Shown piece by piece: positions 14,872 through 22,995 of a stretch of 23,010 nt of DNA. Made by a program: the position numbers and the translations under genes. The notes beneath the pieces are model-generated. The model worked only from the letters and a program-made list of their open reading frames with translations, was not told the DNA's origin and ran no database searches. The DNA comes from a virus: IMG/VR virus record IMGVR_UViG_3300025896_000191, positions 1-23,010 of that record; one strand, given 5' to 3'. Position 1 is the first letter of the stretch; each line of letters opens with the position of its first letter.

Positions 14872-16631
14872 TGGCAATAGACTCTTTACTTACTCCAGAA
14901 AACCAACTTGGTAATCTGCCATTAGCAGACCGCGCACCTACATCTAAATCTGACATATGGAATTTATCATTAGTAGCTGGCGCATTGAGTTCTGGTACTG
15001 GATATGGGGCTTATAGACTTTCTAATATAAGAAGCGATAGAGACGCTGAATTTAAAAAGATAACTGGCAAGTCTGTTAAAGAAGCCGTACCGCATGACTG
15101 GTCGTATAAGCCATCTTATTTTCTAAACCCAGAAAAGATGCACGATGATTTTCAAATGTCAGTTGATAATTATATAACTGAACAAAGAAAAACAAATCCT
15201 GATTTCAGTAGAATTAAAACAGACCAAGAATTACGTAGTGATATAAAAAGCGACAGGGATTTTGCTAGTCAAGAAATAGAGCGTAACGTAGATGGTGAAG
15301 GCTTAACTGGCTCTGCTTTATCAATGGCTGGATATATGGGGGGGGCTGTAGCTGGCGACCCTATAAATTTAGCCAGTATGTTTGTTGGTGCTGGTGCTGG
15401 CTCTACTGTGCTAAGAACAGTATTGACTGAAACTGCTATTAATGCTGGCGTGGAAATTGCTCAAATCCCAAGTCGTATAAAATGGGAACGAAGCATGGGC
15501 AACAAGTATGGTATAGGTAATGCCTTAACTGACGTTGCTCTTGCGGGTCTTGGTGCTGGTGCTATAACTGGATTAACTAAAGGAATTGGGCGCTCGTTTA
15601 AATATTTTGATAAAGAAAAGTTACCAAGTACAGACGCTGCATCAGCATCTGTGCTAGATGCCATATCAAGAAATAAATCATTGGGCAGCGAGGTAAGAGA
15701 TAGTGCATTATATAACTCACGAGCCGCACACTTTGATGAGAATATTCCAGTTCGTGAGCCGACTATTAAAGACTACACAGACCATGCAAATAACTTCATG
15801 GAGACAGTTCGCGCCGTTAAAGAACACCGCCAACCAAATCTAGTAGATAGGTCTGGGGAAAAAGCTGTTACTGTTTCTAGGGAAAGTTTTGGCAACCAGT
15901 TAGAAGGTCAAGGATTATCTGGAGATAACTTTAAGCGTTTAGAAAATAGGGTAGAAAATAATTCGCTAGTCACAAAACAAAATGAATTTAGAACTAGAAA
16001 AGAGGCTGATGATTTTGTCAGGGCGCAACAAAATAGGACTGATTATTATGTGCAGAATGACAATGGCAAATTATCTGTGTATGAAAGAGCTGATGGTGAA
16101 TTTGTAAAATCAGACAATGGAAATAAATTGGTCTATGACACAAAACGTAAAGCTAATGATGTCGCTAAAAAGTTGTCTGAATCAACTAGCGCAAAACACT
16201 CATTAATTGAAAATGGTGGGCTGTTCTATATTATTAAAGGCGACAAAAAACTAGCTGATAAAATATCGAATAGCGATTTTGTGGCAGAAGTAAAAGTTGA
16301 TAAGCCTATTATACAGGAAGTTAAAACACCAAATGCTCCACCAACAAATCTTCTTTACTACACAAAACCTAATAACTCTGGACGCTCTATAGACAACGAA
16401 TTTATTGAAGCAAATATAAACGCCACAAACAAGCTTGATGAAAGAATAAAACAAGGCGATTCCAAAGATTTATCTCCAGCTATGGAGGCTGATTTTAATA
16501 GGCTAATTAAAGATTTCCCAGATGAAAAAATATTAATTGATGGCGTTGAAATGAAAATGGCTGATTTAAAAGAAATTATACTAGAAGATGAAACAATACT
16601 TGATGCAGTGAGGGTCTGCGCTATAGGATGA
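14871..16631 (+). CDS. internal virion / ejection protein, 586 aa
   Basis: A second large core protein. Residues about 145-245 hold Gly/Ala-rich hydrophobic helices (LTGSALSMAGYMGGAVAGDP then INLASMFVGAGAGS; later ALAGLGAGAITGLTKGIGRS), as in the membrane-penetrating part of T7 gp16. Residues about 373-416 and 421-465 look like two copies of one small alpha/beta unit (F-x-T-R-K-E-A-D-D-F; V-Y-D-T-K-R-K-A-N-D-V). The C-terminus carries a segment recalling phage polyvalent proteins: LSPAMEADFNRLIKDFPDEK, then DGVEMKMADLKEII and DAVRVCAIG. With the next gene it totals about 1,400 residues, near T7 gp16 (1,318), so the two may be a split counterpart. The ATGA overlap (16628-16631) couples them. 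Confidence 0.8.
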   Translation: MAIDSLLTPENQLGNLPLADRAPTSKSDIWNLSLVAGALSSGTGYGAYRLSNIRSDRDAEFKKITGKSVKEAVPHDWSYKPSYFLNPEKMHDDFQMSVDNYITEQRKTNPDFSRIKTDQELRSDIKSDRDFASQEIERNVDGEGLTGSALSMAGYMGGAVAGDPINLASMFVGAGAGSTVLRTVLTETAINAGVEIAQIPSRIKWERSMGNKYGIGNALTDVALAGLGAGAITGLTKGIGRSFKYFDKEKLPSTDAASASVLDAISRNKSLGSEVRDSALYNSRAAHFDENIPVREPTIKDYTDHANNFMETVRAVKEHRQPNLVDRSGEKAVTVSRESFGNQLEGQGLSGDNFKRLENRVENNSLVTKQNEFRTRKEADDFVRAQQNRTDYYVQNDNGKLSVYERADGEFVKSDNGNKLVYDTKRKANDVAKKLSESTSAKHSLIENGGLFYIIKGDKKLADKISNSDFVAEVKVDKPIIQEVKTPNAPPTNLLYYTKPNNSGRSIDNEFIEANINATNKLDERIKQGDSKDLSPAMEADFNRLIKDFPDEKILIDGVEMKMADLKEIILEDETILDAVRVCAIG

Positions 16632-19063
16632 GCTTTGTAAATTGCATAAAAAATAATACGTTCTTAACTCCGAAACAAAAGAAATCACTTGCTGACGAGT
16701 ATGATGTTTATTATAAAAAATACACAGCAAGCACAGGTAATGCTAATGCAAGTTCTTTAGCGGCTCAAGAATTTATGCTTCATAAAGTTAAAGTTTTATC
16801 CCAGAAAAAAAAGAACTCTATTGGTGACGTTATTGCATGGGTAGAATTAAACAAAGCCTTTGATTTAAACTCAGCTAAATATAACAAACTTAGAGATGAT
16901 GCCACCTTTACTAAATACCTTTGGGGGAAAAGCGGCAAATCAACTGCGGCTAGACAGATACTTGAAGACACCTATACAAGCACTATTACTATAGAAAGAA
17001 ACGCGCAAAATTCTATTTGGGAACAACTTAGTAAATTTAAAACAAAATTTGCTGGTATTACTAGAGATACAGTTGGTTTTAAAAATGTTGTTCGCGAAAT
17101 GTTGGGTGATGATACAGGTGATGATTTTAGCAAAATGAGTGGCAAGGCTATTCGTGATGTGTTTGATAAATTGCATAAAATGTATGAACAAGCTGGTGGT
17201 ATAGTCGGGAAGCTAGATAACTATTTTCCTCAACGCCACAATGCTAATTTAATTAAGAGGGCAGGTTTTGATGTTTGGAAAAAAGAGATACTTGATTCTA
17301 TAGACATTAATAAAATGATTAATGACGAAACATCTATGCCATTTTCCCCGCAGGAATTAGACGCGATGCTTCCTAAAATTTATGACAACATTATTACTAA
17401 TGGCTTGAATGATGTGGCTTTAAGAGCTGATGAGGGAAAGCAAACTTTTGGTCGTGGTGGCGGTACTGCTATGCGTCACTCGGCATCAAGATTTTTTCAC
17501 TTTAAAGATGCTAATGCTTTCTTAAATTATAATAAGAAATTTGGTGTCGGTGATGAAGGTTTGTTTGATGCCATGATGCACCATATACATACTATGTCCA
17601 GAGATATTGGTATTATGCAACAGTTAGGCCCTAAACCAGAAGCTCAAATTGCAAGGTTAAATTTAAAACTGCAAAGCGAGGGCGTTCAAAACATAAAAAC
17701 TTTTAATGGTATGTATGATGTTTTATCAGGCAGAAACTCTTATGATGGCACAACAGGTATATTTTATAATACAACTATGGGTGTGCAAAATATATTACGC
17801 TCAGCATTACTTGGTGGCGCTCCAGTGGCGGCTATAGGTGATTCCTTCTTTGCTGCCATGGCTTCAAAGATGAATGGGATACCTGTAGGAAAGACACTCA
17901 AATCTTACGTTGGTATGCTTAATCCATTAGACGCTGGAGATAGAAGGATAGCAGCTAGAAACGGGTTTGCTGCGACATCAGTTAATGGGCAATCAATAAC
18001 AGGAGCCAGATTCACTGAGGACGCTGATGGTCATGGTGTAACTGGATGGATGGCGGCATTTACGAATAGGGCATCTGGACTAGGGTCTATGACTGACGCT
18101 GTTAAAAACGCACCAGTAATTTCTGCCATGGGGTTCTTGGCTGAATTAAAACATACTAAAACAAATTTTATAGATTTGCCCCCAGCTATGCTTGAAGCGT
18201 TTGATAGATGGGGAATTGATAAATCTGATTTTGATAATTTTATGAAAGCTGATTTTCACAGAGATGTTGACTCCCCAGCCGATTTTATTAGACCAGAAGA
18301 GATAGCAAAAGTATCAGTAGAGTCTGCGGCTAAGCTGGATTTATGGCTCACTGATATGGCTATGTTAGCAAGTAATGAGCCAAGACTTATAACAAGAGCT
18401 ATAACAACTGGTGCTGTAGCTGGAGAAGCTAAAAGCGGTACATTGTTAAGGGGTACGGCTACATCTATTATGATGTTTAAATCATTTGGAATATCCATGA
18501 CAGTAAACCATTTAATTCCTGCAATGAGAAGAATGGAAACCGCAAAGGGGTTTGATAGGTTTTCTAGGCTTGGGGCTTTAACTGTAGGAACAACAGTTCT
18601 TGGCGCGGCAGCATTACAACTCAGAAGTGTTATGTACGGCAAAACTCCACAAGATATGAGTAATGGTAAGTTTTGGCAATCAGCGATGCTACAGGGTGGT
18701 GGCGCTGGTATATTTGGAGATTTTCTTTTCTCAGACCAATCAAGATTTGGTAACAGTATAATTGAAACTGCGGCTGGCCCTGTAGTAGGCACTGCGGCAG
18801 ATTTATTTAAAGTATTTAAAGGAAATTTTGATAAGGCTTTAGATGAGGGAACAGAAACTAAATTCTTTGCTGACCTATTCCAATTTGGTAAAACTAAAGT
18901 GCCAATGGTTAAACTTTGGTACACAAGATTATTACTTGAAAGAACTGTTCAGGATTCATTAGAAAGAGCAATAGACCCTAATTTCGATACCCGCATGAGA
19001 CGCATTGAAAGCAAAATGGAGTCTGAAAAGGGGCAGGAATTTTGGTGGGGGCCTAACAATTAA
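16628..19063 (+). CDS. large internal virion / ejection protein, 811 aa
   Basis: Starts MSFVNCIKNNTFLTPKQKKS, with a Lys-rich helical N-terminal third. The middle contains GIVGKLDNYFPQRHNANLIK and an FGRGGGTAMRHSASRFFHFKD segment. Residues about 390-480 and 620-720 contain hydrophobic stretches. The C-terminus follows a pattern seen in gp16-like and DarB-like large phage proteins: GGGAGIFGDFLFSDQSRFGN, then TAAGPVVGTAADLFKV, VPMVKLWYTRLLLERTVQDS and GQEFWWGPNN. It is probably stored in the head and ejected with the DNA. Codon use differs sharply from the capsid gene: by hand count 31 of 39 arginines are AGA or AGG. It is the last gene of the core block and 48 bases precede the fibre gene. Confidence 0.8.
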   Translation: MSFVNCIKNNTFLTPKQKKSLADEYDVYYKKYTASTGNANASSLAAQEFMLHKVKVLSQKKKNSIGDVIAWVELNKAFDLNSAKYNKLRDDATFTKYLWGKSGKSTAARQILEDTYTSTITIERNAQNSIWEQLSKFKTKFAGITRDTVGFKNVVREMLGDDTGDDFSKMSGKAIRDVFDKLHKMYEQAGGIVGKLDNYFPQRHNANLIKRAGFDVWKKEILDSIDINKMINDETSMPFSPQELDAMLPKIYDNIITNGLNDVALRADEGKQTFGRGGGTAMRHSASRFFHFKDANAFLNYNKKFGVGDEGLFDAMMHHIHTMSRDIGIMQQLGPKPEAQIARLNLKLQSEGVQNIKTFNGMYDVLSGRNSYDGTTGIFYNTTMGVQNILRSALLGGAPVAAIGDSFFAAMASKMNGIPVGKTLKSYVGMLNPLDAGDRRIAARNGFAATSVNGQSITGARFTEDADGHGVTGWMAAFTNRASGLGSMTDAVKNAPVISAMGFLAELKHTKTNFIDLPPAMLEAFDRWGIDKSDFDNFMKADFHRDVDSPADFIRPEEIAKVSVESAAKLDLWLTDMAMLASNEPRLITRAITTGAVAGEAKSGTLLRGTATSIMMFKSFGISMTVNHLIPAMRRMETAKGFDRFSRLGALTVGTTVLGAAALQLRSVMYGKTPQDMSNGKFWQSAMLQGGGAGIFGDFLFSDQSRFGNSIIETAAGPVVGTAADLFKVFKGNFDKALDEGTETKFFADLFQFGKTKVPMVKLWYTRLLLERTVQDSLERAIDPNFDTRMRRIESKMESEKGQEFWWGPNN

Positions 19064-19111
19064 CTAGAAATATAATCCTAATTTTGGTACATTAAAACAT
19101 CGGAGAAACCC

Positions 19112-20521
19112 ATGACACTATCTACAACAGCAAATATTATGCAATATTCGGGGAATGGTGTAACAACTGCATTTTCATTCCCATATCTATTCTATGCTGA
19201 TGCCGATTTAAAGGTATATATTGATAGCGATTTACAAGCGTCTGGGTACACTGTTAGCGGTGCTGGTGGTGCTGGTGGCGGTAGTGTCACGTTCTCTACT
19301 GCTCCATTAACAGGTACAACAGTAACAATCCAGCGTTTAGTGGATGTTACACAAGAAACAGACTTTGAAAATTTTGACGGCAATCCTGCTGATGTTACTG
19401 AAAAGCAGTTTGATTTATGCGTTATGATGTCGCAACAAAACGCTGATTCTACCTTCCGTTCATTAAAATACCCAGCAACTATATCAGGAATTACTGATGC
19501 TTCATTACCGACACCAATAGACGGAACGGCTTTAGTGTTTGATGGTACTACTGGGGCAATTACAACATCCACTACTTACATCGCTGACGCGGTATCCGAT
19601 GCTACAGCGGCGGTTACTGGCACGGCACTCATTACAGCTACAAGCACAACATCATTAGCTACCACTGGCTCTGGCAATAAAACATGGGTTATTCAATCTG
19701 GTCGTGGCTTTGCTTTAGGCCAAAGGCTTCGCGTTGCATCTGATGATGGTACAAAAATTAATGAGGGGGTTGTAACTTCATATTCTGATACGTCTTTAAT
19801 TATAAATGTTGATTATGTGTCTGGCTCTGGAACTCATGCTGATTGGAATATATCTGTGGCTGGGGATAGAGGCGCATCTGGTGGTGGTACTGGCGATATG
19901 CTAGCTGCACAAAACTTGAATGATGTCGCCAGTAAGCCAACAGCCTTTAATACGATTAAACAAGCTGCAACTGACGCTAATAGTGGCGTTGTTGAATTGG
20001 CAACTGATGCGGAAACTATAACTGGCACAGACACAGTGCGTGCCGTAACCCCCGCTGGATTGAAGGCGGCATTAAACCTACCATTCCTTCACCTACAAGA
20101 CCAGAAAATAAGCGGGACTGAAGGTGGCGGATTTACGTCAGGCGCATGGCGTACGAGGGTCTTAAATACAGAAGTCACAGACACAATTGGGTCAACGCTT
20201 TCATCTAATCAGTTCACACTTCCTGCTGGGACATATTATTTTGAGGCATCAGCACCAGCATTTTCTGTTGGAAGACATTTATCACGCTTGCAAAATATTA
20301 CAGACACAACCACAACATTACTTGGCACGTCCGAAGTCACAGCGTCCTCTACTTCTGTTGTTACGCGCAGTTTCGTAAATGGTCAATTTACCATTGCTGA
20401 CACAAAAACATTTGAATTGCAACACCGATGTCAGGCCACAAATGGTACTAATGGTTTTGGTGGAGCTACTGGATTTGATACAGAAGTTTACGCAGAAGTC
20501 CGTGTATGGAAGGTCGTGTAA
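19112..20521 (+). CDS. tail fibre protein with T7-fibre-type N-terminal domain
   Basis: 469 residues. The N-terminal 125 form the virion-anchoring domain shared with T7 gp17: MQYSGNGVTTAFSFPYLFYA, DLKVYIDSDLQASGYTVSGA, GGGSVTFSTAPLTGTTVTIQ and FDLCVMMSQQNADSTFRSLK. A beta-rich shaft follows. Residues about 285-325 hold the fibre module SGVVELATDAETITGTDTVR with AVTPAGLKAAL. The C-terminal 140 residues (QKISGTEGGGFTSGAWRTRV, LPAGTYYFEASAPAF, then a TGFDTEVYAEVRVWKVV end) look like a trimeric beta-jelly-roll tip, probably the receptor-binding part. There is no intramolecular chaperone-like tail. GGAG at 19102-19105 is six bases from the ATG. Confidence 0.93.
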   Translation: MTLSTTANIMQYSGNGVTTAFSFPYLFYADADLKVYIDSDLQASGYTVSGAGGAGGGSVTFSTAPLTGTTVTIQRLVDVTQETDFENFDGNPADVTEKQFDLCVMMSQQNADSTFRSLKYPATISGITDASLPTPIDGTALVFDGTTGAITTSTTYIADAVSDATAAVTGTALITATSTTSLATTGSGNKTWVIQSGRGFALGQRLRVASDDGTKINEGVVTSYSDTSLIINVDYVSGSGTHADWNISVAGDRGASGGGTGDMLAAQNLNDVASKPTAFNTIKQAATDANSGVVELATDAETITGTDTVRAVTPAGLKAALNLPFLHLQDQKISGTEGGGFTSGAWRTRVLNTEVTDTIGSTLSSNQFTLPAGTYYFEASAPAFSVGRHLSRLQNITDTTTTLLGTSEVTASSTSVVTRSFVNGQFTIADTKTFELQHRCQATNGTNGFGGATGFDTEVYAEVRVWKVV

Positions 20522-20736
20522 TGACATCCGAAACCTACATTCCAGACCCCCAAAGATTTACAAATAATGATAATCAAGTCATTGCTTTGGAGTCTATAAT
20601 TATTGTCATTCTCATGGTTTACGTGTTATTTTTGCAGCGGTCATGGTTTTCAGAGCGCAAAGAAACAAACAAGACGTTATTGGAAGTATCGGAAGCAGTT
20701 AATATATTAACAGGGGTTATCAATGCTAAGAAATGA
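20521..20736 (+). CDS. small single-pass membrane protein of the lysis cassette, 71 aa
   Basis: 71 residues with one clear membrane segment at about 20-38 (VIALESIIIVILMVYVLFL), followed by an Arg/Trp turn and a charged helical C-terminal tail (ERKETNKTLLEVSEAVNILT). Its start overlaps the tail fibre stop (TAATG); a further in-frame upstream start at 20506 is inside the fibre gene and unneeded. Position two genes before the lysozyme makes it a candidate holin or an inner-membrane spanin-like protein. The single segment and helical tail fit either, and no lipoprotein partner is seen. The function is inferred only. Confidence 0.7.
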   Translation: MTSETYIPDPQRFTNNDNQVIALESIIIVILMVYVLFLQRSWFSERKETNKTLLEVSEAVNILTGVINAKK

Positions 20737-20932
20737 CTTAATGCACAGCCATTTTAAAGTTAGGTCTGCTTGCAAGAAATTAATTAAGGCAGTTAATGAT
20801 AATCCATCTGCTTTTGATGGTTTGGAATATAGGCCACAGATTACAATGCCTAATAAATCAAAATCATTTCGCGACATGGGGTTAGCTGGAATGGCGATTA
20901 TTTTATTTTCTAAGCTGTTGGGGTGGCATTGA
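20723..20932 (+). CDS. small protein with C-terminal hydrophobic segment, 69 aa
   Basis: 69 residues: a basic N-terminal half (RNDLMHSHFKVRSACKKLIK), a linker with EYRPQITMPNKSKSFRD, and a hydrophobic C-terminal segment of about 17 residues (MGLAGMAIILFSKLLGW). It begins 14 bases inside the preceding membrane protein gene, with AGGGG six to seven bases upstream of ATG 20723, and its stop overlaps the lysozyme start (TGATG). A tail-anchored protein immediately before a signal-less lysozyme is a plausible holin or anti-holin, but no family is recognised and the single short segment is atypical. Confidence 0.65.
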   Translation: MLRNDLMHSHFKVRSACKKLIKAVNDNPSAFDGLEYRPQITMPNKSKSFRDMGLAGMAIILFSKLLGWH

Positions 20933-21363
20933 TGGACAGATTTAAACTTGTGAAGGCATTGAAACAAGACGAGGGGTTTATGCCCCATGCTTATAAAGAC
21001 AGTCTTGGTTATACGACTATCGGATATGGTCGTTTAATTGATAAGCAATTAGGCGGCGGCATTACAGAAGATGAAGCCGATTTCTTACTTGAGAACGATA
21101 TTATGCGAGTTGAAGATGCTCTTGATAAAGAGTTTCCTTGGTGGAGAAAATGCCCTGAAAACGTACAAAGGGCAATGGCTAATATGTGCTTTAATTTAGG
21201 CATAAAAAAATTCAAAGGATTTAAAAACACGCTGGCACTTTTAAAGGCTGGCAACTATCAAGCGGCGGCTGACAATGCCATGCAAAGCCTATGGGCAAAG
21301 CAAGTTGGCGATAGAGCAAAGCGCGTAACAGATTTAATGAGACAAGTTAAAATAGGAGAATAA
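20932..21363 (+). CDS. endolysin, T4-type lysozyme (GH24)
   Basis: A muramidase that hydrolyses the MurNAc-GlcNAc bond of peptidoglycan for host lysis. 143 residues from ATG 20932. The catalytic triad of the family is present at the T4 spacing: Glu14 (KQDEGF), Asp23 (AYKDSLG) and Thr29 (YTTIGYG). Later family blocks include NVQRAMANMCFNLGIKKFKG and a C-terminal DRAKRVTDLMR. There is no signal peptide or SAR-type membrane segment, so export needs a holin, which fits the two membrane proteins just upstream. A GTG start at 20923 is possible, but ATG 20932 overlaps the preceding stop in the usual coupled way. It is slightly shorter than T4 lysozyme (164 aa). Confidence 0.94.
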   Translation: MDRFKLVKALKQDEGFMPHAYKDSLGYTTIGYGRLIDKQLGGGITEDEADFLLENDIMRVEDALDKEFPWWRKCPENVQRAMANMCFNLGIKKFKGFKNTLALLKAGNYQAAADNAMQSLWAKQVGDRAKRVTDLMRQVKIGE

Positions 21364-21364
21364 A

Positions 21365-22714
21365 ATGTTAAGAGCAGTAGCAACACCAAGTTATAACGCG
21401 ATAATTGGTTCGCCAAAGAGTTATAAAGCAAATCCAAAAATCGCCATTCTTGGTGATAGCATGACTAATTATAACAATGATTGCGCTGGAACTGTGTACT
21501 TAATTAATGAAGCTCAAGGTTACATGACATGGCTTAATGCTTTGTCTGGGCAGCGTTTTAATTTTCCTGTTGCGGGTGCTAACGATATTTTTACAGCCGC
21601 AAACTTTGGCGTTTCAGGCGAAAGGCTAGATGAAATTAAGGCGCGTCTAAATCCTGTTATTGCGTACAACCCTGATGCTATTATTTTTATGGGAGGTACA
21701 AATGACCTTGTAAATACAACAAGAACATGGGCGCAAATGACTGCCGATGCCCAAACGATTATTGAGACCTTTACTAATCGTGGTGTTTATTTTATCGCCA
21801 TGCCGATTTTGCCGCGTTCTACTTGGTCTTCTTTGACTGCTGGTGAAATTATTACTCGCCGCAAAGTTCAATATAATTTTAACACATGGCTGCGCCGTTA
21901 TGCTTTAACTAATCCATTATGCGTAATTGCCGACCCTACTCTTGATTGGATTGACCCAGCTAGCGCGACAGGAGACCCAAAGGCTGGTATAACTCAAGAT
22001 AATTTACATCAATCCCCAACTGGTGCTTATTACATGGCAAAAGCGATAAAGCGCGTTACGGATGTTATATTTCCGCCTATTTGCCAAACCCGTGTAAGTT
22101 CTGTTCTGGACGCTTATGACGCTACAGATAATCCTCGTGGCAATCACACAATTAACGGCCTTATGTCTGGCACTGCTGGAACGAATGGAACAGGCTCAAG
22201 CGGTACTGTTGCGGATAACTGGACTGTTTCAAGAAGTTCTGGTTCAACTATCACGGCAGTTTGCTCTAAAACGACATTAACAATTCCTGATGTCTTAACG
22301 CCAATCACAGCTCAACGTATTGTAGTTTCAAGTGGTGGTGCTGGGGCAACAAACGAAGCAATCCGTATGTATCCAAGCGCAACTATATCAACGGGGATTA
22401 CAACGGGTGATATTTGCTATGCAGAGGCTATAGTTCGCGTCTCTGGTATAACTGGTATCGTGCAGGGCGTTGTTTTACAAATGGAACATTATGATGGAAC
22501 AACACCATATTACGCGCGTGATATGGATAGGAAAACATCCCCCCATGCTTTACCAACAGGAATCGATGAAGTTCTTACATTAAAAACACCTGTTTTCCCT
22601 GCCCCTGCTTCTTTTGCGTATGTTCGTTGTGGAGTGTTAATTTATGTTGACGGTAACGTGTCTGGCGGGGTGACGGCTGATATTGCACAAATAACATTGC
22701 GTAAGGTTGTATAA
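21365..22714 (+). CDS. SGNH/GDSL hydrolase with C-terminal beta domain (virion esterase-like)
   Basis: 449 residues. The N-terminal half (25-235) is an SGNH hydrolase with all four blocks visible: KIAILGDSMT with nucleophile Ser32, NFGVSGERLDE (Gly), FMGGTNDLV (Asn) and the Asp-x-x-His pair in DNLHQSPTGAYYM. Such enzymes remove acetyl or acyl groups from glycans. The C-terminal half (about 245-449) is Gly/Thr-rich and beta-stranded, with SGTVADNWTVSRSSGSTITA and a terminal AQITLRKVV, like a jelly-roll binding module of tail proteins. AGGAG six bases before ATG 21365 is a strong site. No signal peptide is seen, so it is probably a tail-associated enzyme acting on capsule or O-antigen acetyl groups; an intracellular role is the alternative. 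Confidence 0.9.
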   Translation: MLRAVATPSYNAIIGSPKSYKANPKIAILGDSMTNYNNDCAGTVYLINEAQGYMTWLNALSGQRFNFPVAGANDIFTAANFGVSGERLDEIKARLNPVIAYNPDAIIFMGGTNDLVNTTRTWAQMTADAQTIIETFTNRGVYFIAMPILPRSTWSSLTAGEIITRRKVQYNFNTWLRRYALTNPLCVIADPTLDWIDPASATGDPKAGITQDNLHQSPTGAYYMAKAIKRVTDVIFPPICQTRVSSVLDAYDATDNPRGNHTINGLMSGTAGTNGTGSSGTVADNWTVSRSSGSTITAVCSKTTLTIPDVLTPITAQRIVVSSGGAGATNEAIRMYPSATISTGITTGDICYAEAIVRVSGITGIVQGVVLQMEHYDGTTPYYARDMDRKTSPHALPTGIDEVLTLKTPVFPAPASFAYVRCGVLIYVDGNVSGGVTADIAQITLRKVV

Positions 22715-22722
22715 AACACAAA

Positions 22723-22746
22723 CCCCCTACCATTCCTGATAGGGGG
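22723..22746 (+). other. GC-rich hairpin downstream of the SGNH gene
   Basis: CCCCCTA (22723-22729) and TAGGGGG (22740-22746) form a perfect 7-bp stem with a 10-base loop, eight bases after the SGNH stop. No T tract follows on the + strand; read on the - strand the stem is followed by TTTGTGTTTT, which is moderately T-rich. It may be a weak + terminator, a 3'-end stabiliser or a terminator for - strand transcripts. Confidence 0.6.
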
Positions 22747-22777
22747 ATGTGGAACGCATACTGTGGTAATAACGTAA

Positions 22778-22806
22778 TTGCAAAATACCCCATAATCTGG
22801 CATAAT
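22778..22806 (+). promoter_or_regulatory. possible sigma70-type promoter before the 54-aa gene
   Basis: TTGCAA (22778-22783) and CATAAT (22801-22806) are spaced by exactly 17 bases; the -10 matches five of six and the -35 four of six consensus positions. A second copy of CATAAT lies at 22791-22796. The predicted start is about 22813, right before the AAAGGA ribosome site of the next gene. This is weaker than the promoter at 7276. Confidence 0.5.
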
Positions 22807-22829
22807 GTCAATAACAAAAGGATTTAATC

Positions 22830-22994
22830 ATGGAATGGCTACAAGATCACTATCAAGATATTTTCGCTTATGTTGGTATTTTTGTAACTGCCGCAACTGG
22901 TATCGTTGCTCTGACACCAACTACTAAAGACGATGAAATTCTTGGTAAAATCGTCAAGTTCATTGAATTGTTTTCAGTCGTAAACAAGAAATAA
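22830..22994 (+). CDS. small holin-like membrane protein, 54 aa
   Basis: A 54-residue protein from ATG 22830 to TAA 22992-22994, with AAAGGA as Shine-Dalgarno. It begins MEWLQDHYQDI, has one membrane segment (about 11-28, IFAYVGIFVTAATGIVAL), then TPTTKDDEILGKIVKFIELF and a basic end VVNKK. The layout of a membrane helix, a TPT-K-D-D turn and an amphipathic helix is common in small phage proteins that are sometimes labelled holin, with little experimental proof. It stands apart from the lysozyme cassette behind its own promoter candidate and a hairpin, so it may be timed separately. Holin is a working guess. Confidence 0.8.
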   Translation: MEWLQDHYQDIFAYVGIFVTAATGIVALTPTTKDDEILGKIVKFIELFSVVNKK

Positions 22995-22995
22995 A

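Noticed and set aside
18256-18924. Long - strand ORF (222 codons) opposite the 811-aa core gene
   Set aside because: It is antisense to a well-supported gene. The translation is Ser/Pro/Leu-rich and looks like a shadow of the coding strand, and no ribosome site or promoter supports it.
19071-19076. Perfect TATAAT in the 48-base gap before the tail fibre gene
   Set aside because: No acceptable -35 hexamer is found 16-18 bases upstream and there is no extended -10. The region is simply AT-rich.
19112-22714. Possible diversity-generating retroelement target in the tail fibre or SGNH gene, suggested by the BPP-1-like Bbp19 neighbour
   Set aside because: No template/variable repeat pair and no reverse transcriptase are seen in the window.
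22575-22817. - strand ORF covering the end of the SGNH gene and the intergenic gap
   Set aside because: It overlaps the SGNH domain end, has a low-complexity Gln/Lys-rich tail and no recognisable start signal.
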